Part shown: one piece after another, positions 26,318 to 34,857 of the stretch
How the letters are laid out: every line of letters begins with the position of its first letter
Numbering within the stretch: the stretch's first letter is position 1
Source: an uncultured Eubacteriales bacterium
Lineage (GTDB): Bacteria; Bacillota; Clostridia; Oscillospirales; Acutalibacteraceae
Assembly (NCBI GenBank): GCA_934491515.1
Contig: CAKSTF010000002.1
Location: forward strand, 1 to 64,000
DNA: 64,000 bases
Reading direction: 5' to 3'
Notes under the pieces: generated by a model
Seen by the model: only the letters and a program-made list of their open reading frames with translations
Database searches by the model: none
Told to the model about the DNA's origin: nothing
Position numbers and translations under genes: made by a program

Positions 26318-27670
26318 ATGAGAACAATTGCGGAACTTGATCGGCTTATCGAAGCGCAAAACCGAAAATTGCAGGAAAATACCGAAGCCCTTAAAGAGGC
26401 ACAAATCAGCAAGGAAAAGGCTTTTTCGGAACACGAAAAAATAAAGCGCGAAAACAGCGGCGAAATTGAAAAGACCGAAAATCTCTCAAAAAAGAATACG
26501 ACCGCACTTTTTGCGGCGGTATCGCTTATCATTACGGCGGCAGTTCTGTTTCTGCTTTTAAAACTCCCCTTTTTATCATCGGTAACAAACGGCGCGAAAG
26601 CGGCGTTTACGGGTCCTTACGGCAGCGCGTATAAACCGTTTTTTGCCGTGGCTGCCGCACTTTTTACGATAACGCTTGCTCTTTTTATCTGCGGTGCGGG
26701 GAAAAAGTTAAAAATCACGGGTGCGATTGTCAGCGCCGCCGCTTTTCTGGCGCTTATCGGTTCAAACAGCGGCGCGGGAATGCTTTTGTTTTTTATAATC
26801 GTGTCTGCGGTAATACTTAACTTTATATTTAAACTTGTAAGAAAAGCGGTATTCAAAGCCGACGCGGGCAGGGCGAACATATACGTTTTGCTGCACGGCA
26901 AAAAGCGCGCAGACAGCGCAAAACTTAAAATCAGCCTTGCCGAAAAGAAATATCTTGCCGCGGATTCAAAGTGCACGCAGGCAGAAAAGGAAACAAACGC
27001 CGCAAAGGACGCGCTTACGGCGCTTCAAAACGAAAAGACGGGCGTTTTGTCCTGCGATACCGCAAAGAAAGCGGCAGCCGATTATCCCGAAAACGCCGTT
27101 TTTGCCTACGCCGCGTTTGTAAACGCATTTGCGCTTACCGGTGAAATGGCAGACGAATTTTTTGCCCTGCGCAGCAAAATGGAAAAAGACACGCCCGAGC
27201 AGATGTACAAATTTGCCTTGGGCTTGCTTGCAAACAATATAGACGGGTCGGAATTTTTACGGCTGCTGCAGCTGGCGCTCAACGCGGATTACACTCCGGC
27301 AAAAGCGGCTTACGGCAAAGTGCTTTCGCAAATATCCGCGGCTGCAGGCGACGGAAACTACGCCGCAGCATACGCGATGCTTGAACCGCTTATAGAAGCC
27401 GGAAGCACCGAAGCGCTTACGATAAAACTGCAGCTTGACGATAACAAAGCGGCTGCCGACGCGCGTCTGCGCGCCGAAAAAGCAAGAAAGGCAGCCGAAG
27501 ATTACGCAAGAAAGCAGATGGCGGATATCAATTATTCGCACCAACAGATACTCGGTGAAATGAAAGCCATGCACGATTTCCAGAAGTTTGCAGATTTTTC
27601 GCTTCATCTTAAACTTAACGATATAGTAAGCAACGGAATAAAGATAAAAACTCCGCTTTCCGATTGGTAA
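26318..27670 (+). CDS. Hypothetical multi-pass membrane protein with coiled-coil ends
   Basis: I do not recognise this 450-residue protein. Seen: a charged coiled coil (residues 5-57), four hydrophobic segments (about 63-84, 103-124, 131-147, 153-175), another coiled coil (about 195-240), a helical Ala-rich stretch with TPR-like spacing (245-375), and a final charged helix (385-420). The layout suggests a membrane scaffold with cytoplasmic helical domains. It is fused in operon to the AraC gene (4-bp gap), but a link to mannoside use is not evident. Codon use is like the neighbours. Confidence 0.7.
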   Translation: MRTIAELDRLIEAQNRKLQENTEALKEAQISKEKAFSEHEKIKRENSGEIEKTENLSKKNTTALFAAVSLIITAAVLFLLLKLPFLSSVTNGAKAAFTGPYGSAYKPFFAVAAALFTITLALFICGAGKKLKITGAIVSAAAFLALIGSNSGAGMLLFFIIVSAVILNFIFKLVRKAVFKADAGRANIYVLLHGKKRADSAKLKISLAEKKYLAADSKCTQAEKETNAAKDALTALQNEKTGVLSCDTAKKAAADYPENAVFAYAAFVNAFALTGEMADEFFALRSKMEKDTPEQMYKFALGLLANNIDGSEFLRLLQLALNADYTPAKAAYGKVLSQISAAAGDGNYAAAYAMLEPLIEAGSTEALTIKLQLDDNKAAADARLRAEKARKAAEDYARKQMADINYSHQQILGEMKAMHDFQKFADFSLHLKLNDIVSNGIKIKTPLSDW

Positions 27671-27682
27671 ACAAATATAAAA

Positions 27683-27716
27683 ACAAAAGCCCGACACAGT
27701 CGGGCTTTATTTTATT
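27683..27716. terminator. Bidirectional terminator
   Basis: Stem AAAGCCCGAC (27686-27695) / GTCGGGCTTT (27699-27708), A-rich before and T-rich after; it overlaps the last codons of the convergent histidine kinase gene. Confidence 0.88.
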
Positions 27717-28953
27717 TTAAAAACGCCGTAAAGGTAATTTCGGTGCCGTCCTGCGACAGTTCGGCTTTTATACTGCCTTTATGCCCCTTTGCAATGCTTT
27801 TTGCAATCGAAAGACCTATTCCGAATCCGCTGCCGCTTCTGGACTTATCGGCACGGTAAAAGCGGTCGAAAAGTTTAGGAATGTCGTCCCGACTTACGCC
27901 CTCGCATTTGTTTACGGTGCTTACGGCGTATCCGCCTTTGTGCTTTTCAAGTTTAAAATGAATTTCCGATTCGCAGGAGGCGTGCTTTATCGCGTTGTCA
28001 AGCAATATCGACATTAACTGCCTTACGGCGTATTCGTCGCCGTAAAACTGCGCGTTTCGGCATATTGCCGCCGTTATTTTGTGGCCGCGCGCCTCTGCAA
28101 AATCCTCAAACGACTCGATAACCGCCGCAGCCGCGGCGGAAATATCAAAATTTCCGAATTTAAGCGGCGAAAAGTCCTCGTCCAGACGGGTAAGGGACAC
28201 CAGCGAATTTACAAGTTCGGTAAGTTTTTGGGTTTGCGCTTCGGCTTTGTCTATCCACTTTTGTTTTCCGTTTTCCATTTCAAGCACTTTAAGACTTGTT
28301 GCAATAACGGTTATCGGGGTTTTAAGTTCGTGACTTGCGTCGGTTATAAACTGTTTTTGTTTTTCGTTTGCGCGCACCAGCGGTTCTATCGCCTTGCGCG
28401 AGAGACAGCAGGCTATAACATATACAAGCGCCACGCAAAAAACAACCGATAAAAACGTCAGCAATGCCGTTCTTGTAAGATTCTCGGTTTCACGGTAACA
28501 GTCAAGAAATATCGCCGTGTATGTGCCGTCCGAGTTTTGGCTTACAAGGAATTTGTAACCCTTTGTGTAACCGAACCCGGCGCCGCGGTTCAAAGCCTTC
28601 TGAAGATATTTATCGGTATCGGACTCGGTAACGGCGGCTATTTTATCAAGTTTTGTTTCGGTTATTTCGCCGTTTTCGGTATAAGTTATAACAAAGTATC
28701 TTGTAGAAAAAGGCGCTTCCTTTTCAAACTGTCCGTCGGGTTTCTTTTCGTTTACCGCGTCATCCGGCTTTTTTATATCGTCGGGACGCAGCATATTTCC
28801 GCCGTCTGCGCTTATAGAGCGCAGTGTGTCATTAAGTTTTGTATTTACCGATATAAAGTTTGCGGTGTTTACGATTATTGCCAGTATCAGCATAACGGCG
28901 GTTACGGCAACGGTTGTTATAAGCACAAACCGCTTTTTAAGCTGCTTTATCAT
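27712..28953 (-). CDS. Sensor histidine kinase
   Basis: A 413-residue membrane kinase. One N-terminal helix (about 10-33), an extracytoplasmic sensor of about 130 residues, a second helix (165-186), no clear HAMP, then a DHp H-box ITDASHELKTPITVI (phospho-His) and an HATPase domain with N-box MSILLDNAIKHA and GFGIGLSIAKS. It overlaps its response regulator by 4 bp (ATGA), and both are downstream of VTC and DUF4956 genes in one operon. It therefore probably senses an envelope signal that controls those genes and the divergent carbohydrate-binding lipoprotein. Confidence 0.92.
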   Translation of the reverse strand: MIKQLKKRFVLITTVAVTAVMLILAIIVNTANFISVNTKLNDTLRSISADGGNMLRPDDIKKPDDAVNEKKPDGQFEKEAPFSTRYFVITYTENGEITETKLDKIAAVTESDTDKYLQKALNRGAGFGYTKGYKFLVSQNSDGTYTAIFLDCYRETENLTRTALLTFLSVVFCVALVYVIACCLSRKAIEPLVRANEKQKQFITDASHELKTPITVIATSLKVLEMENGKQKWIDKAEAQTQKLTELVNSLVSLTRLDEDFSPLKFGNFDISAAAAAVIESFEDFAEARGHKITAAICRNAQFYGDEYAVRQLMSILLDNAIKHASCESEIHFKLEKHKGGYAVSTVNKCEGVSRDDIPKLFDRFYRADKSRSGSGFGIGLSIAKSIAKGHKGSIKAELSQDGTEITFTAFLK

Positions 28954-29633
28954 TTAGGCACCTCCAGCACATATCCGAAACCGCGATTTGCCGTAAGCGA
29001 CACCGCGGAACCCACCGATTTCATCTTTTTGCGCAGATTCGATATATGCACCCAAACCACGTTTATTTCGGCGTCGCTGTCCCAGCCCCATATCTTTTCC
29101 ATTATGCGCTCGGCGGAAAAAACAACGCCCGGGGAACGCATAAACATTTCAAGTAATTGAAATTCCCTGCCGGAAAGCCTTATGCTCTCACCCTTGCAGG
29201 AGAGCATTCCCGTATTAGGGTCAAGACTCAAATCGCCGCAGGTAAGCACCGATGAACGATAGTCCTCACTTCTGCGCAGCATCGCCCTTACGCGGCATAT
29301 CAGTTCGTCCGGCGCAAAGGGCTTGGGCAGATAATCGTCCGCGCCGGAATCGAAGCCTAAAATGCGGTCATCTTTTTCGCCCTTGGCGGTAAGCATCATA
29401 ACAGGCGTTTTAACCCCTTCTTCGCGAAGTTTCTTAAGCACCTGAACGCCGTCCATTTTAGGCATCATAACATCAAGTATCACGGCGTCGTATTCGCCGG
29501 TACAGGCATATTCGTATGCCGAAAAACCGTCGTTTACGGCGTCCGCCGAAAAGTTGTTTTTTTCAAAAAGCGCCGTAAGCGCTTCCGCAAGATCAAGTTC
29601 GTCTTCTGCTATAAGTAAACGCATACACTTCAC
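28950..29633 (-). CDS. OmpR/PhoB family response regulator
   Basis: A 227-residue regulator: receiver domain with acidic pair near the start (AEDE), phospho-acceptor Asp in VILDVMMPKMDG (about residue 53) and the Lys of MLTAKG, followed by a winged-helix DNA-binding domain (FQLLEMFMRSPGVVFSAERI; VWVHISNLRKKM). It is coupled to the kinase and lies 40 bp after the DUF4956 gene. Its likely binding site is the long inverted repeat at 31137-31185 containing GTTAATTTTAG arms, between the operon start and the divergent lipoprotein gene (inference). Confidence 0.93.
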   Translation of the reverse strand: MKCMRLLIAEDELDLAEALTALFEKNNFSADAVNDGFSAYEYACTGEYDAVILDVMMPKMDGVQVLKKLREEGVKTPVMMLTAKGEKDDRILGFDSGADDYLPKPFAPDELICRVRAMLRRSEDYRSSVLTCGDLSLDPNTGMLSCKGESIRLSGREFQLLEMFMRSPGVVFSAERIMEKIWGWDSDAEINVVWVHISNLRKKMKSVGSAVSLTANRGFGYVLEVPK

Positions 29634-29673
29634 CCGTAACTATTTTAACAGAACATAAGCCGTAAATCAAATA

Positions 29674-30336
29674 CTATAATATCTCGCGTTCGGATTCTCT
29701 GCAGCACACCACGTTAAGGTTGCCGTTGCGGCAGCGTATCTCGTCAAGAAACGGTTTGATGCAAATTTCTTTATTAAGCGTTATGCGGTAATTAAGTTCG
29801 TAAAGGGTTCCCATATTTGAAGTTTTAACCTTATTTAGAGAATGTTTTTTTGTGTATTTATTGAAAAGATCGTCAAGAAGTCCTTCATAATCCAGGTTTT
29901 CGGGAATAGTTACTTTAAGAATACGTTCAAGTTCATCGCCGCGGCAGAAATTTGTAAGCGAAAGGACTATTATAACCGCCGCGATTATCACAAAGAATAC
30001 TGCCGCTATCGCAACATAACCCATACCGGTTGCAAGGCCTATCGCCATTGCAAGGAATATAAGGGCTATTTCCTTTGCGGTACCCGGTGCGGAACGGAAC
30101 CTGACAAGTCCGAAAGCGCCAGCCACGGCAACGCCCGTACCTATATTGCCGTTTACAAGCATAATAACCACCTGAACCACGGCGGGAAGCACCGCAAGCG
30201 TTACGGCAAGACTGCCCGTGCTTGAAGATTTAAAGGTCGATATTGCGGCAACTCCGAGTCCTAAAACCAGAGATACCGCCGTACAGATAAGAAAAGTTCC
30301 GAGGGACAGCGATGTTCCTATAATTGAATTAAGCAC
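29674..30336 (-). CDS. DUF4956 family membrane protein (first copy)
   Basis: A 220-residue protein with four membrane segments (about 8-35, 45-62, 72-90, 95-130) and a cytoplasmic alpha/beta tail. It has the family hallmark AFGLVRFRSAPGTAKEIA after helix three. Function unknown; DUF4956 proteins are regularly paired with VTC-domain proteins, as here (8-bp overlap with the VTC gene), and an ion- or polymer-related role has been guessed but not shown. A paralogue with the same partner lies at 56570-57247. Confidence 0.85.
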   Translation of the reverse strand: MLNSIIGTSLSLGTFLICTAVSLVLGLGVAAISTFKSSSTGSLAVTLAVLPAVVQVVIMLVNGNIGTGVAVAGAFGLVRFRSAPGTAKEIALIFLAMAIGLATGMGYVAIAAVFFVIIAAVIIVLSLTNFCRGDELERILKVTIPENLDYEGLLDDLFNKYTKKHSLNKVKTSNMGTLYELNYRITLNKEICIKPFLDEIRCRNGNLNVVCCRESEREIL

Positions 30337-31096
30337 AAAAATGCGCCTCCTTAAAATAATTTTTATTTTCTGGCGCCGTATCCAAAACGGGCGGCGCGGT
30401 TTTTCCTAAAACATTTTTTTCGTAACATTTACCGTATTTTGAAAACGATATCGGGAAAGCGCCTGTTCGGGAAAGCGCTTTTGTAAGCCACAGCGGACAG
30501 GAATCGGATATTTTAATTTCGGTAAGTATCCGGTTATCGCCCGTAAGCGGCTGCCCGAAATCACCGGCCCGAAGATCAAGATGTGTATTGCGCCAGCGGA
30601 TATTGCGGTCAAAAGTTATCCTTAAATCCGGGTCTTCTTTTCCGAAAAACGCGGTGCGGTCGTAGGCAATAAAAACTTTAGGTGCCGCGCCGTAAAACTT
30701 CTGGAAATATGCAATCTCGTTTCCTATCTGTCCGAAGTTTTCGTACTTTTGCGGATTTTCCAAATATTCTTCCGCAAATTCCGATTTTAAGGAAATACGC
30801 CGTTTATAAACCACTCCGCCGCATTTCTTTTTTATTTCTGCAAACACGGTGTCGCCGTCTTTCGGCACGCCGTAACTCCTCACGCGAAGTTTTTCCTTAT
30901 AATAAGGTTTTTCAACCGAAGCCCTTATAAGCCGCCAGTCGTCTGTATCATAATAAATATTGCAGACGGTGTAACTGCCGTAAGGATCGGTAAGCACCTT
31001 ATCTTTTATAAGTTCAATAAATTTTTCATATTGCGACGGTGTAAGAAAATACTTTTTTTCATACCGCTTAAAACTGTATTTAACGTTGTTTACCAT
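30329..31096 (-). CDS. VTC (polyphosphate polymerase-like) domain protein (first copy)
   Basis: A 255-residue cytoplasmic protein of the VTC/CYTH-like tunnel fold: RYEKKYFLT near 10, YYDTDDWRL near 48, KLRVRSYG near 66, FAEIKKK near 82, YDRTAFFG near 138, LRITFDRNIRWR near 155 and TEIKIS near 190. These basic and acidic pairs line the polyphosphate tunnel in eukaryotic Vtc4. Whether bacterial copies make polyphosphate is unproven. First gene of the operon VTC-DUF4956-response regulator-kinase. Confidence 0.85.
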   Translation of the reverse strand: MVNNVKYSFKRYEKKYFLTPSQYEKFIELIKDKVLTDPYGSYTVCNIYYDTDDWRLIRASVEKPYYKEKLRVRSYGVPKDGDTVFAEIKKKCGGVVYKRRISLKSEFAEEYLENPQKYENFGQIGNEIAYFQKFYGAAPKVFIAYDRTAFFGKEDPDLRITFDRNIRWRNTHLDLRAGDFGQPLTGDNRILTEIKISDSCPLWLTKALSRTGAFPISFSKYGKCYEKNVLGKTAPPVLDTAPENKNYFKEAHFCA

Positions 31097-31130
31097 ATCG
31101 GTGTGCCTCCCTTTGCAAAAATAATAAACC

Positions 31131-31200
31131 GCCTGCCTAAAATTAACCTAAAGAAAAAATTTAAAATCCTTTAAGTTAATTTTAGCAAGCGGTGGTAAAC
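31131..31200. promoter_or_regulatory. Long inverted repeat between divergent VTC and lipoprotein genes
   Basis: Seventeen-base arms CTAAAATTAACCTAAAG (31137-31153) and CTTTAAGTTAATTTTAG (31169-31185) are inverted with one mismatch; similarity extends outward into GCAGGCGGT/CAAGCGGT. The symmetry suggests twin divergent promoters with binding sites for the operon's own OmpR-type regulator. Confidence 0.65.
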
Positions 31201-31231
31201 TGCGAACAGTAAAACTTAGGAGGTTTTCCGG

Positions 31232-33079
31232 ATGAAAACAAAAAAATTTCTTTCCTTAATATTATGCCTTGTTCTGGCAGGGGCGCTGTGCGCCTGTAAA
31301 AACGGCAGCGGCACTTCAAAAAACACTTCAAGTACCGAAAAGACCGCCGTAAATATATCTGATGAAACAATAGAAGATCTGCTGTCGGAAACGTTTGAAG
31401 AACCGGACACATCGGGTGCGACGGTAATATCCCTTTCAAATACCGAAGCGACGGTGTCGGGAAGCGGCGCCAAGGCTGACGGCGGCAGCGTCACGGTAAC
31501 TTCGGGCGGTACCTATATTATAAAAGGCACATTGTCCGACGGGCAGATAACCGTAAACGCGCCAAAAGAAGAGGTAACGCTTGTACTTCAAAACGCAAGA
31601 ATAACCTGTTCTTATCAAAGCGCGATATATGTATACAAATCAAAATCTTGTATGATATATCTGCCGCAGTCCACGCAAAGCACGCTTTCGGACGGCAAAA
31701 ATTACACCTTCACGGGAGAATACGATTCTTCCGAGGATGAAGAGCCCGATGCCGCGCTGTTTTCCAAATCCGACCTTATAATAGCGGGCAGCGGCAGCCT
31801 TACCATAAACGGCACATACAAGAACGGAATAACAAGCAAGGATACCCTTAAAATAAACGGAAGCCACGTTACGGTAAACGCCGAAAACAACGGCATAAAC
31901 GGCAAGGATTACCTTGTAAGCAGCAATTCCGATATAACCGTAACGGCAGGCGGCGACGCCGTACGTTCCACCAACGACAGCGATTCCTCGCTCGGGTTCA
32001 TTCTTACAGGCGATTCGCACCTTGAACTTAAATGCGGTGAGGACGGCATTCAGGCAGAGACGCTGCTTTACATGCGGGATACTTCCGCCGAAATAGTAAC
32101 GGCAAACGGCAGTTCCGGCAAAATAAGTGAAGATGCAAGCGCCAAAGGCCTTAAAGCCGGAAGCGAGGTAAGAATTTTAAGCGGTGAATATACTCTTAAC
32201 TGCTGTGACGACGCAATACACTCCAACAAAGACGTAAACATTTCCGGCGGTACTTACAACATTTCCACCGGCGACGACGGCGTACACGCGGACGAAAACA
32301 CGACCGTTTCCGGCGGTACGATTACCGTAAGCCGCAGTTATGAGGGTCTTGAAGGCAAGACCGTTACGGTTACGGGCGGAAATATAAACATAACCGCAAG
32401 CGACGACGGCATAAATGCCGCAGGCGGCTCGGACGGCAGCGGAATGAAGGGCGGCGCTTTCGGCGGCGGCCCCGACAGTTTCGCGGCAGACGGCGACTGC
32501 AAGATAGAGATAAGCGGCGGCGTTATAAACATCAATGCTTCCGGCGACGGCATAGACTCAAACGGAAGTATAACCGTGTCCGGCGGAGAACTTTATATAA
32601 GCGGACCCACAAGCAACGGCGACGGCGCAATAGATTGTGACGGCGACGCCGTAATAACCGGAGGCACCGTTGCGGCGGCAGGCAGCAGCGGAATGGCGGA
32701 AAACTTTAACGACGGTTCTACGCAGGGAAGTATACTGCTTAACTTAGGCAGCACGCAAAGCGGAGAAATAGTTCTTAAAGACGAAAGCGGAAACGTGCTT
32801 TTACGCTATTCCCCCGTTAAAAGTTATCAAAGCGTAACGTTAAGCTGCAGCGGCCTTAAAAAAGGCGGAACATACACAATTACCGCAGGAAGTTACGAAA
32901 CCACCGTAACGCTTGAAAGCCTTATATACGGCAGCGGTATGGGCGGAGGCACACCCGGCGGTAACACGGCACCCGGAGGAAATCAGGGCGGTGCCGCGGG
33001 CGGCAATCAGGGCGACAGACCCGAAATGCCGAACGGCACGGCACCTTCGGGCGGTAAAAACGACCGTCCCCAGGCATAA
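31232..33079 (+). CDS. Beta-helix carbohydrate-binding lipoprotein (Cthe_2159/DUF4353 family)
   Basis: A 615-residue surface lipoprotein: signal peptide ending LAGALCAC (lipobox Cys), a Thr/Ser-rich linker, then repeated strands of the form SGGTYNIST, NGINGKDYL, DDGVHADE and SDDGINA typical of a right-handed parallel beta-helix, and a Gly/Pro-rich tail (about 565-615). Cthe_2159 of Clostridium thermocellum, the family type, binds cellulose and polygalacturonate with Ca2+. It diverges from the VTC/DUF4956/two-component operon through a shared inverted repeat, so it is probably a co-regulated surface factor. Confidence 0.85.
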   Translation: MKTKKFLSLILCLVLAGALCACKNGSGTSKNTSSTEKTAVNISDETIEDLLSETFEEPDTSGATVISLSNTEATVSGSGAKADGGSVTVTSGGTYIIKGTLSDGQITVNAPKEEVTLVLQNARITCSYQSAIYVYKSKSCMIYLPQSTQSTLSDGKNYTFTGEYDSSEDEEPDAALFSKSDLIIAGSGSLTINGTYKNGITSKDTLKINGSHVTVNAENNGINGKDYLVSSNSDITVTAGGDAVRSTNDSDSSLGFILTGDSHLELKCGEDGIQAETLLYMRDTSAEIVTANGSSGKISEDASAKGLKAGSEVRILSGEYTLNCCDDAIHSNKDVNISGGTYNISTGDDGVHADENTTVSGGTITVSRSYEGLEGKTVTVTGGNINITASDDGINAAGGSDGSGMKGGAFGGGPDSFAADGDCKIEISGGVININASGDGIDSNGSITVSGGELYISGPTSNGDGAIDCDGDAVITGGTVAAAGSSGMAENFNDGSTQGSILLNLGSTQSGEIVLKDESGNVLLRYSPVKSYQSVTLSCSGLKKGGTYTITAGSYETTVTLESLIYGSGMGGGTPGGNTAPGGNQGGAAGGNQGDRPEMPNGTAPSGGKNDRPQA

Positions 33080-33087
33080 ATCGGTTT

Positions 33088-33225
33088 TTACTGCTTTTTG
33101 TGCGAAGCCGCGCGGCAAACGGCGACGGTTATAACTATTATAATGCCTATCGCTGTAAAAACGCCCAGCATCCCCTTTGCCATATACGGCAGGGTACTGA
33201 AAAAAGCGGAAGGATCAAAATTCAT
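33088..33225 (-). CDS. Small single-helix protein, OadG-like partner of the Na+ pump
   Basis: A 45-residue protein beginning MNFDPSAFFSTLPYMAKG, with one membrane helix (MLGVFTAIGIIIVITVAVC) and a basic tail RAASHKKQ. AAAGGAG lies 8 nt before the ATG, and the gene starts 14 bp after the end of the decarboxylase beta-subunit gene. Size, topology and position match the small gamma (OadG/MmdD-like) subunits that hold Na+-translocating decarboxylases together. It lacks enough sequence signal to be certain. It ends 8 bp from the convergent lipoprotein gene. Confidence 0.7.
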   Translation of the reverse strand: MNFDPSAFFSTLPYMAKGMLGVFTAIGIIIVITVAVCRAASHKKQ

Positions 33226-33239
33226 AATATCTTCTCCTT

Positions 33240-34370
33240 TCAGGCAAAAAAGTTCAGTATCATACCGCCGGCTATTACCGACGCTATCTGACCCGAAACA
33301 TTAACGCCCATAGAATGCATTAAAAGGAAGTTCTGCGGATCTTCTTTAAGGCCCATTTTATGGACCACCCTTCCGGACATCGGGAAGGCGGATATGCCGG
33401 CGGCGCCTATCATGGGATTTATCTTTTCTTTAAGGAAAAGATTCAGAAATTTGGCAAACAAAACGCCGCCTGCGGTATCGAAAACAAAAGCGAACAGTCC
33501 AAGCCCCAATATAAGAAGCGTTTGCGGTTTTAAAAACTTATCGTATTGCATCTGGGTTGCTATGACAAGACCTAAAAATATGGTAACAAGGTTGGCAAGA
33601 ACTTTTTGCGCCGTTTCGGACAGCGAATTTAAAACTCCGCATTCGCGTATCAAATTGCCGAACATTAAAAATCCTACAAGCACCACCGAGTCGGGAGAAA
33701 TAAGCCCGGCTACCGCGGTTGTGATTATGGGGAAAAGAATTCTGGCAATTTTAGGCACATCGCCCGGATGATACGGCATACGGATAAGTCTTTCCTTTTT
33801 AGTGGTAAGCAGTTTTATAACGGGCGGCTGCACCATGGGCACCAGCGCCATATAGGAGTACGCCGCCACCATTATCGCACCGATATAATGCGATTTAAGG
33901 CGGCTTGCAACAACTATAGCCGTGGGACCGTCGGCAGCACCTATAACCGCTATTGAGGCGGCGTCGGGAAGCGGAAAGAACATTGACGCGGCGCAAAGGG
34001 TGAAAAATATACCGAACTGCGCCGCCGCGCCGAACAGCATAAGTTTCGGATTTGAAAGCACGGGTCCGAAATCTATCATCGCGCCTATTCCTATAAACAG
34101 GATAAGCGGAAACAGTTCGTTTGCTATGCCGGCGCCGTAAAGCACCGAAAGCGCTCCTTCGTGCACCGAACCGTTTACCGTTTGCGTTACCGCACCGGAC
34201 ATCGGCAGATTTACAAGTATCACCCCGAAACCTATCGGCAAAAGCAGCGCAGGTTCCATATCTTTCTTTATTGCAAGATAGATAAGCAATCCGCCTATCG
34301 CCCACATAACAAGCATTCCGAATTCGAAATTGTGGGCGACATTTTCAACTAAAAACCACATAAATTTCAT
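33240..34370 (-). CDS. oadB: Na+-translocating decarboxylase, beta subunit
   Basis: A 376-residue integral membrane protein with about nine to eleven helices and the ion-path signature IAVIGAADGPTAIVVASRL, plus GAMIDFGPVLSNP near the N-terminus and GAAGISAFPMSGRVVHK near the C-terminus. It couples decarboxylation of a biotin-bound acyl group to Na+ export in oxaloacetate, methylmalonyl-CoA or glutaconyl-CoA decarboxylases; the alpha and biotin subunits are not in this window, so the substrate is open. ATG 34370 is preferred because GGAGG lies 8 nt upstream. A structured leader with an internal terminator precedes it. Confidence 0.92.
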   Translation of the reverse strand: MKFMWFLVENVAHNFEFGMLVMWAIGGLLIYLAIKKDMEPALLLPIGFGVILVNLPMSGAVTQTVNGSVHEGALSVLYGAGIANELFPLILFIGIGAMIDFGPVLSNPKLMLFGAAAQFGIFFTLCAASMFFPLPDAASIAVIGAADGPTAIVVASRLKSHYIGAIMVAAYSYMALVPMVQPPVIKLLTTKKERLIRMPYHPGDVPKIARILFPIITTAVAGLISPDSVVLVGFLMFGNLIRECGVLNSLSETAQKVLANLVTIFLGLVIATQMQYDKFLKPQTLLILGLGLFAFVFDTAGGVLFAKFLNLFLKEKINPMIGAAGISAFPMSGRVVHKMGLKEDPQNFLLMHSMGVNVSGQIASVIAGGMILNFFA

Positions 34371-34373
34371 AAA

Positions 34374-34607
34374 ATACCTCCATCTTTGCCCGATTTTTTT
34401 AAAATCGGGCAAAGTACTTTTTAAATATAAAAAAAGACCCTTATTACATAGGATTCCCCATGTAATAAGAGTCTTGTCATTTAATACCGACGCGGGTCTG
34501 TTTTTTACCTTTAAAACAAACCGTACTGACGACGCGGGCAACGGAACAACCGCCGACTACTCCCTCTTCATTGCTATTATACTATCATCGGCTGGGTTTG
34601 TTGTCAA
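34374..34607 (-). promoter_or_regulatory. Structured leader with internal terminator upstream of oadB (candidate cis-regulatory RNA)
   Basis: Minus strand: TTGACA (34602-34607), 17 nt, TAGTAT (34579-34584); then about 100 nt with a 10-bp hairpin (GGTTTGTTTT paired with AAAACAGACC) flanked by two CCCGCGTCG copies. An intrinsic terminator follows at 34427-34475 (ATGTAATAAG stem plus T7). A last hairpin, CTTTGCCCGATTTT paired with AAAATCGGGCAAAG (34384-34414), abuts the ribosome site. This looks like an attenuator or riboswitch; I cannot assign it to a known class. Confidence 0.6.
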
Positions 34608-34617
34608 GTTTTTAATT

Positions 34618-34857
34618 TTACGAAAGCGCCGGCAGGGTAATACAGCGTTGTTCAAGCGCGGATATTCTTTCCGCGGCTATCTGCTGTTCCTTTTCTATAA
34701 GCGGCAGTCTTCTTGCAAAACTTGTGTGTTCGTCAACCTTTTTTTCAAGTTGGGTAAGCCTGTATCCCGTAAGTTTGCCCGAAGTGATCACACCCGCCAT
34801 ACTGCCAAAAAGCGTACCCAAAAGTGAGATCATTGCAACAATAACGGTTTCGTTCAT
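34618..34857 (-). CDS. Phage XhlA-like small membrane protein
   Basis: A 79-residue protein with one N-terminal membrane helix (VIVAMISLLGTLFGSMAGVIT) and a coiled-coil tail (TQLEKKVDEHT...EKEQQIAAERISALEQR). This pattern matches small accessory lysis proteins of Firmicutes phages. Its ATG overlaps the stop of the holin gene by one base. Last gene of the lysis cassette. Exact family not certain. Confidence 0.65.
   Translation of the reverse strand: MNETVIVAMISLLGTLFGSMAGVITSGKLTGYRLTQLEKKVDEHTSFARRLPLIEKEQQIAAERISALEQRCITLPALS

Noticed and set aside
34374..34607. T-box riboswitch upstream of oadB
   Set aside because: The start and terminator look T-box-like, but the conserved antiterminator sequence with TGGNACC is not found and the gene is not amino-acid related.
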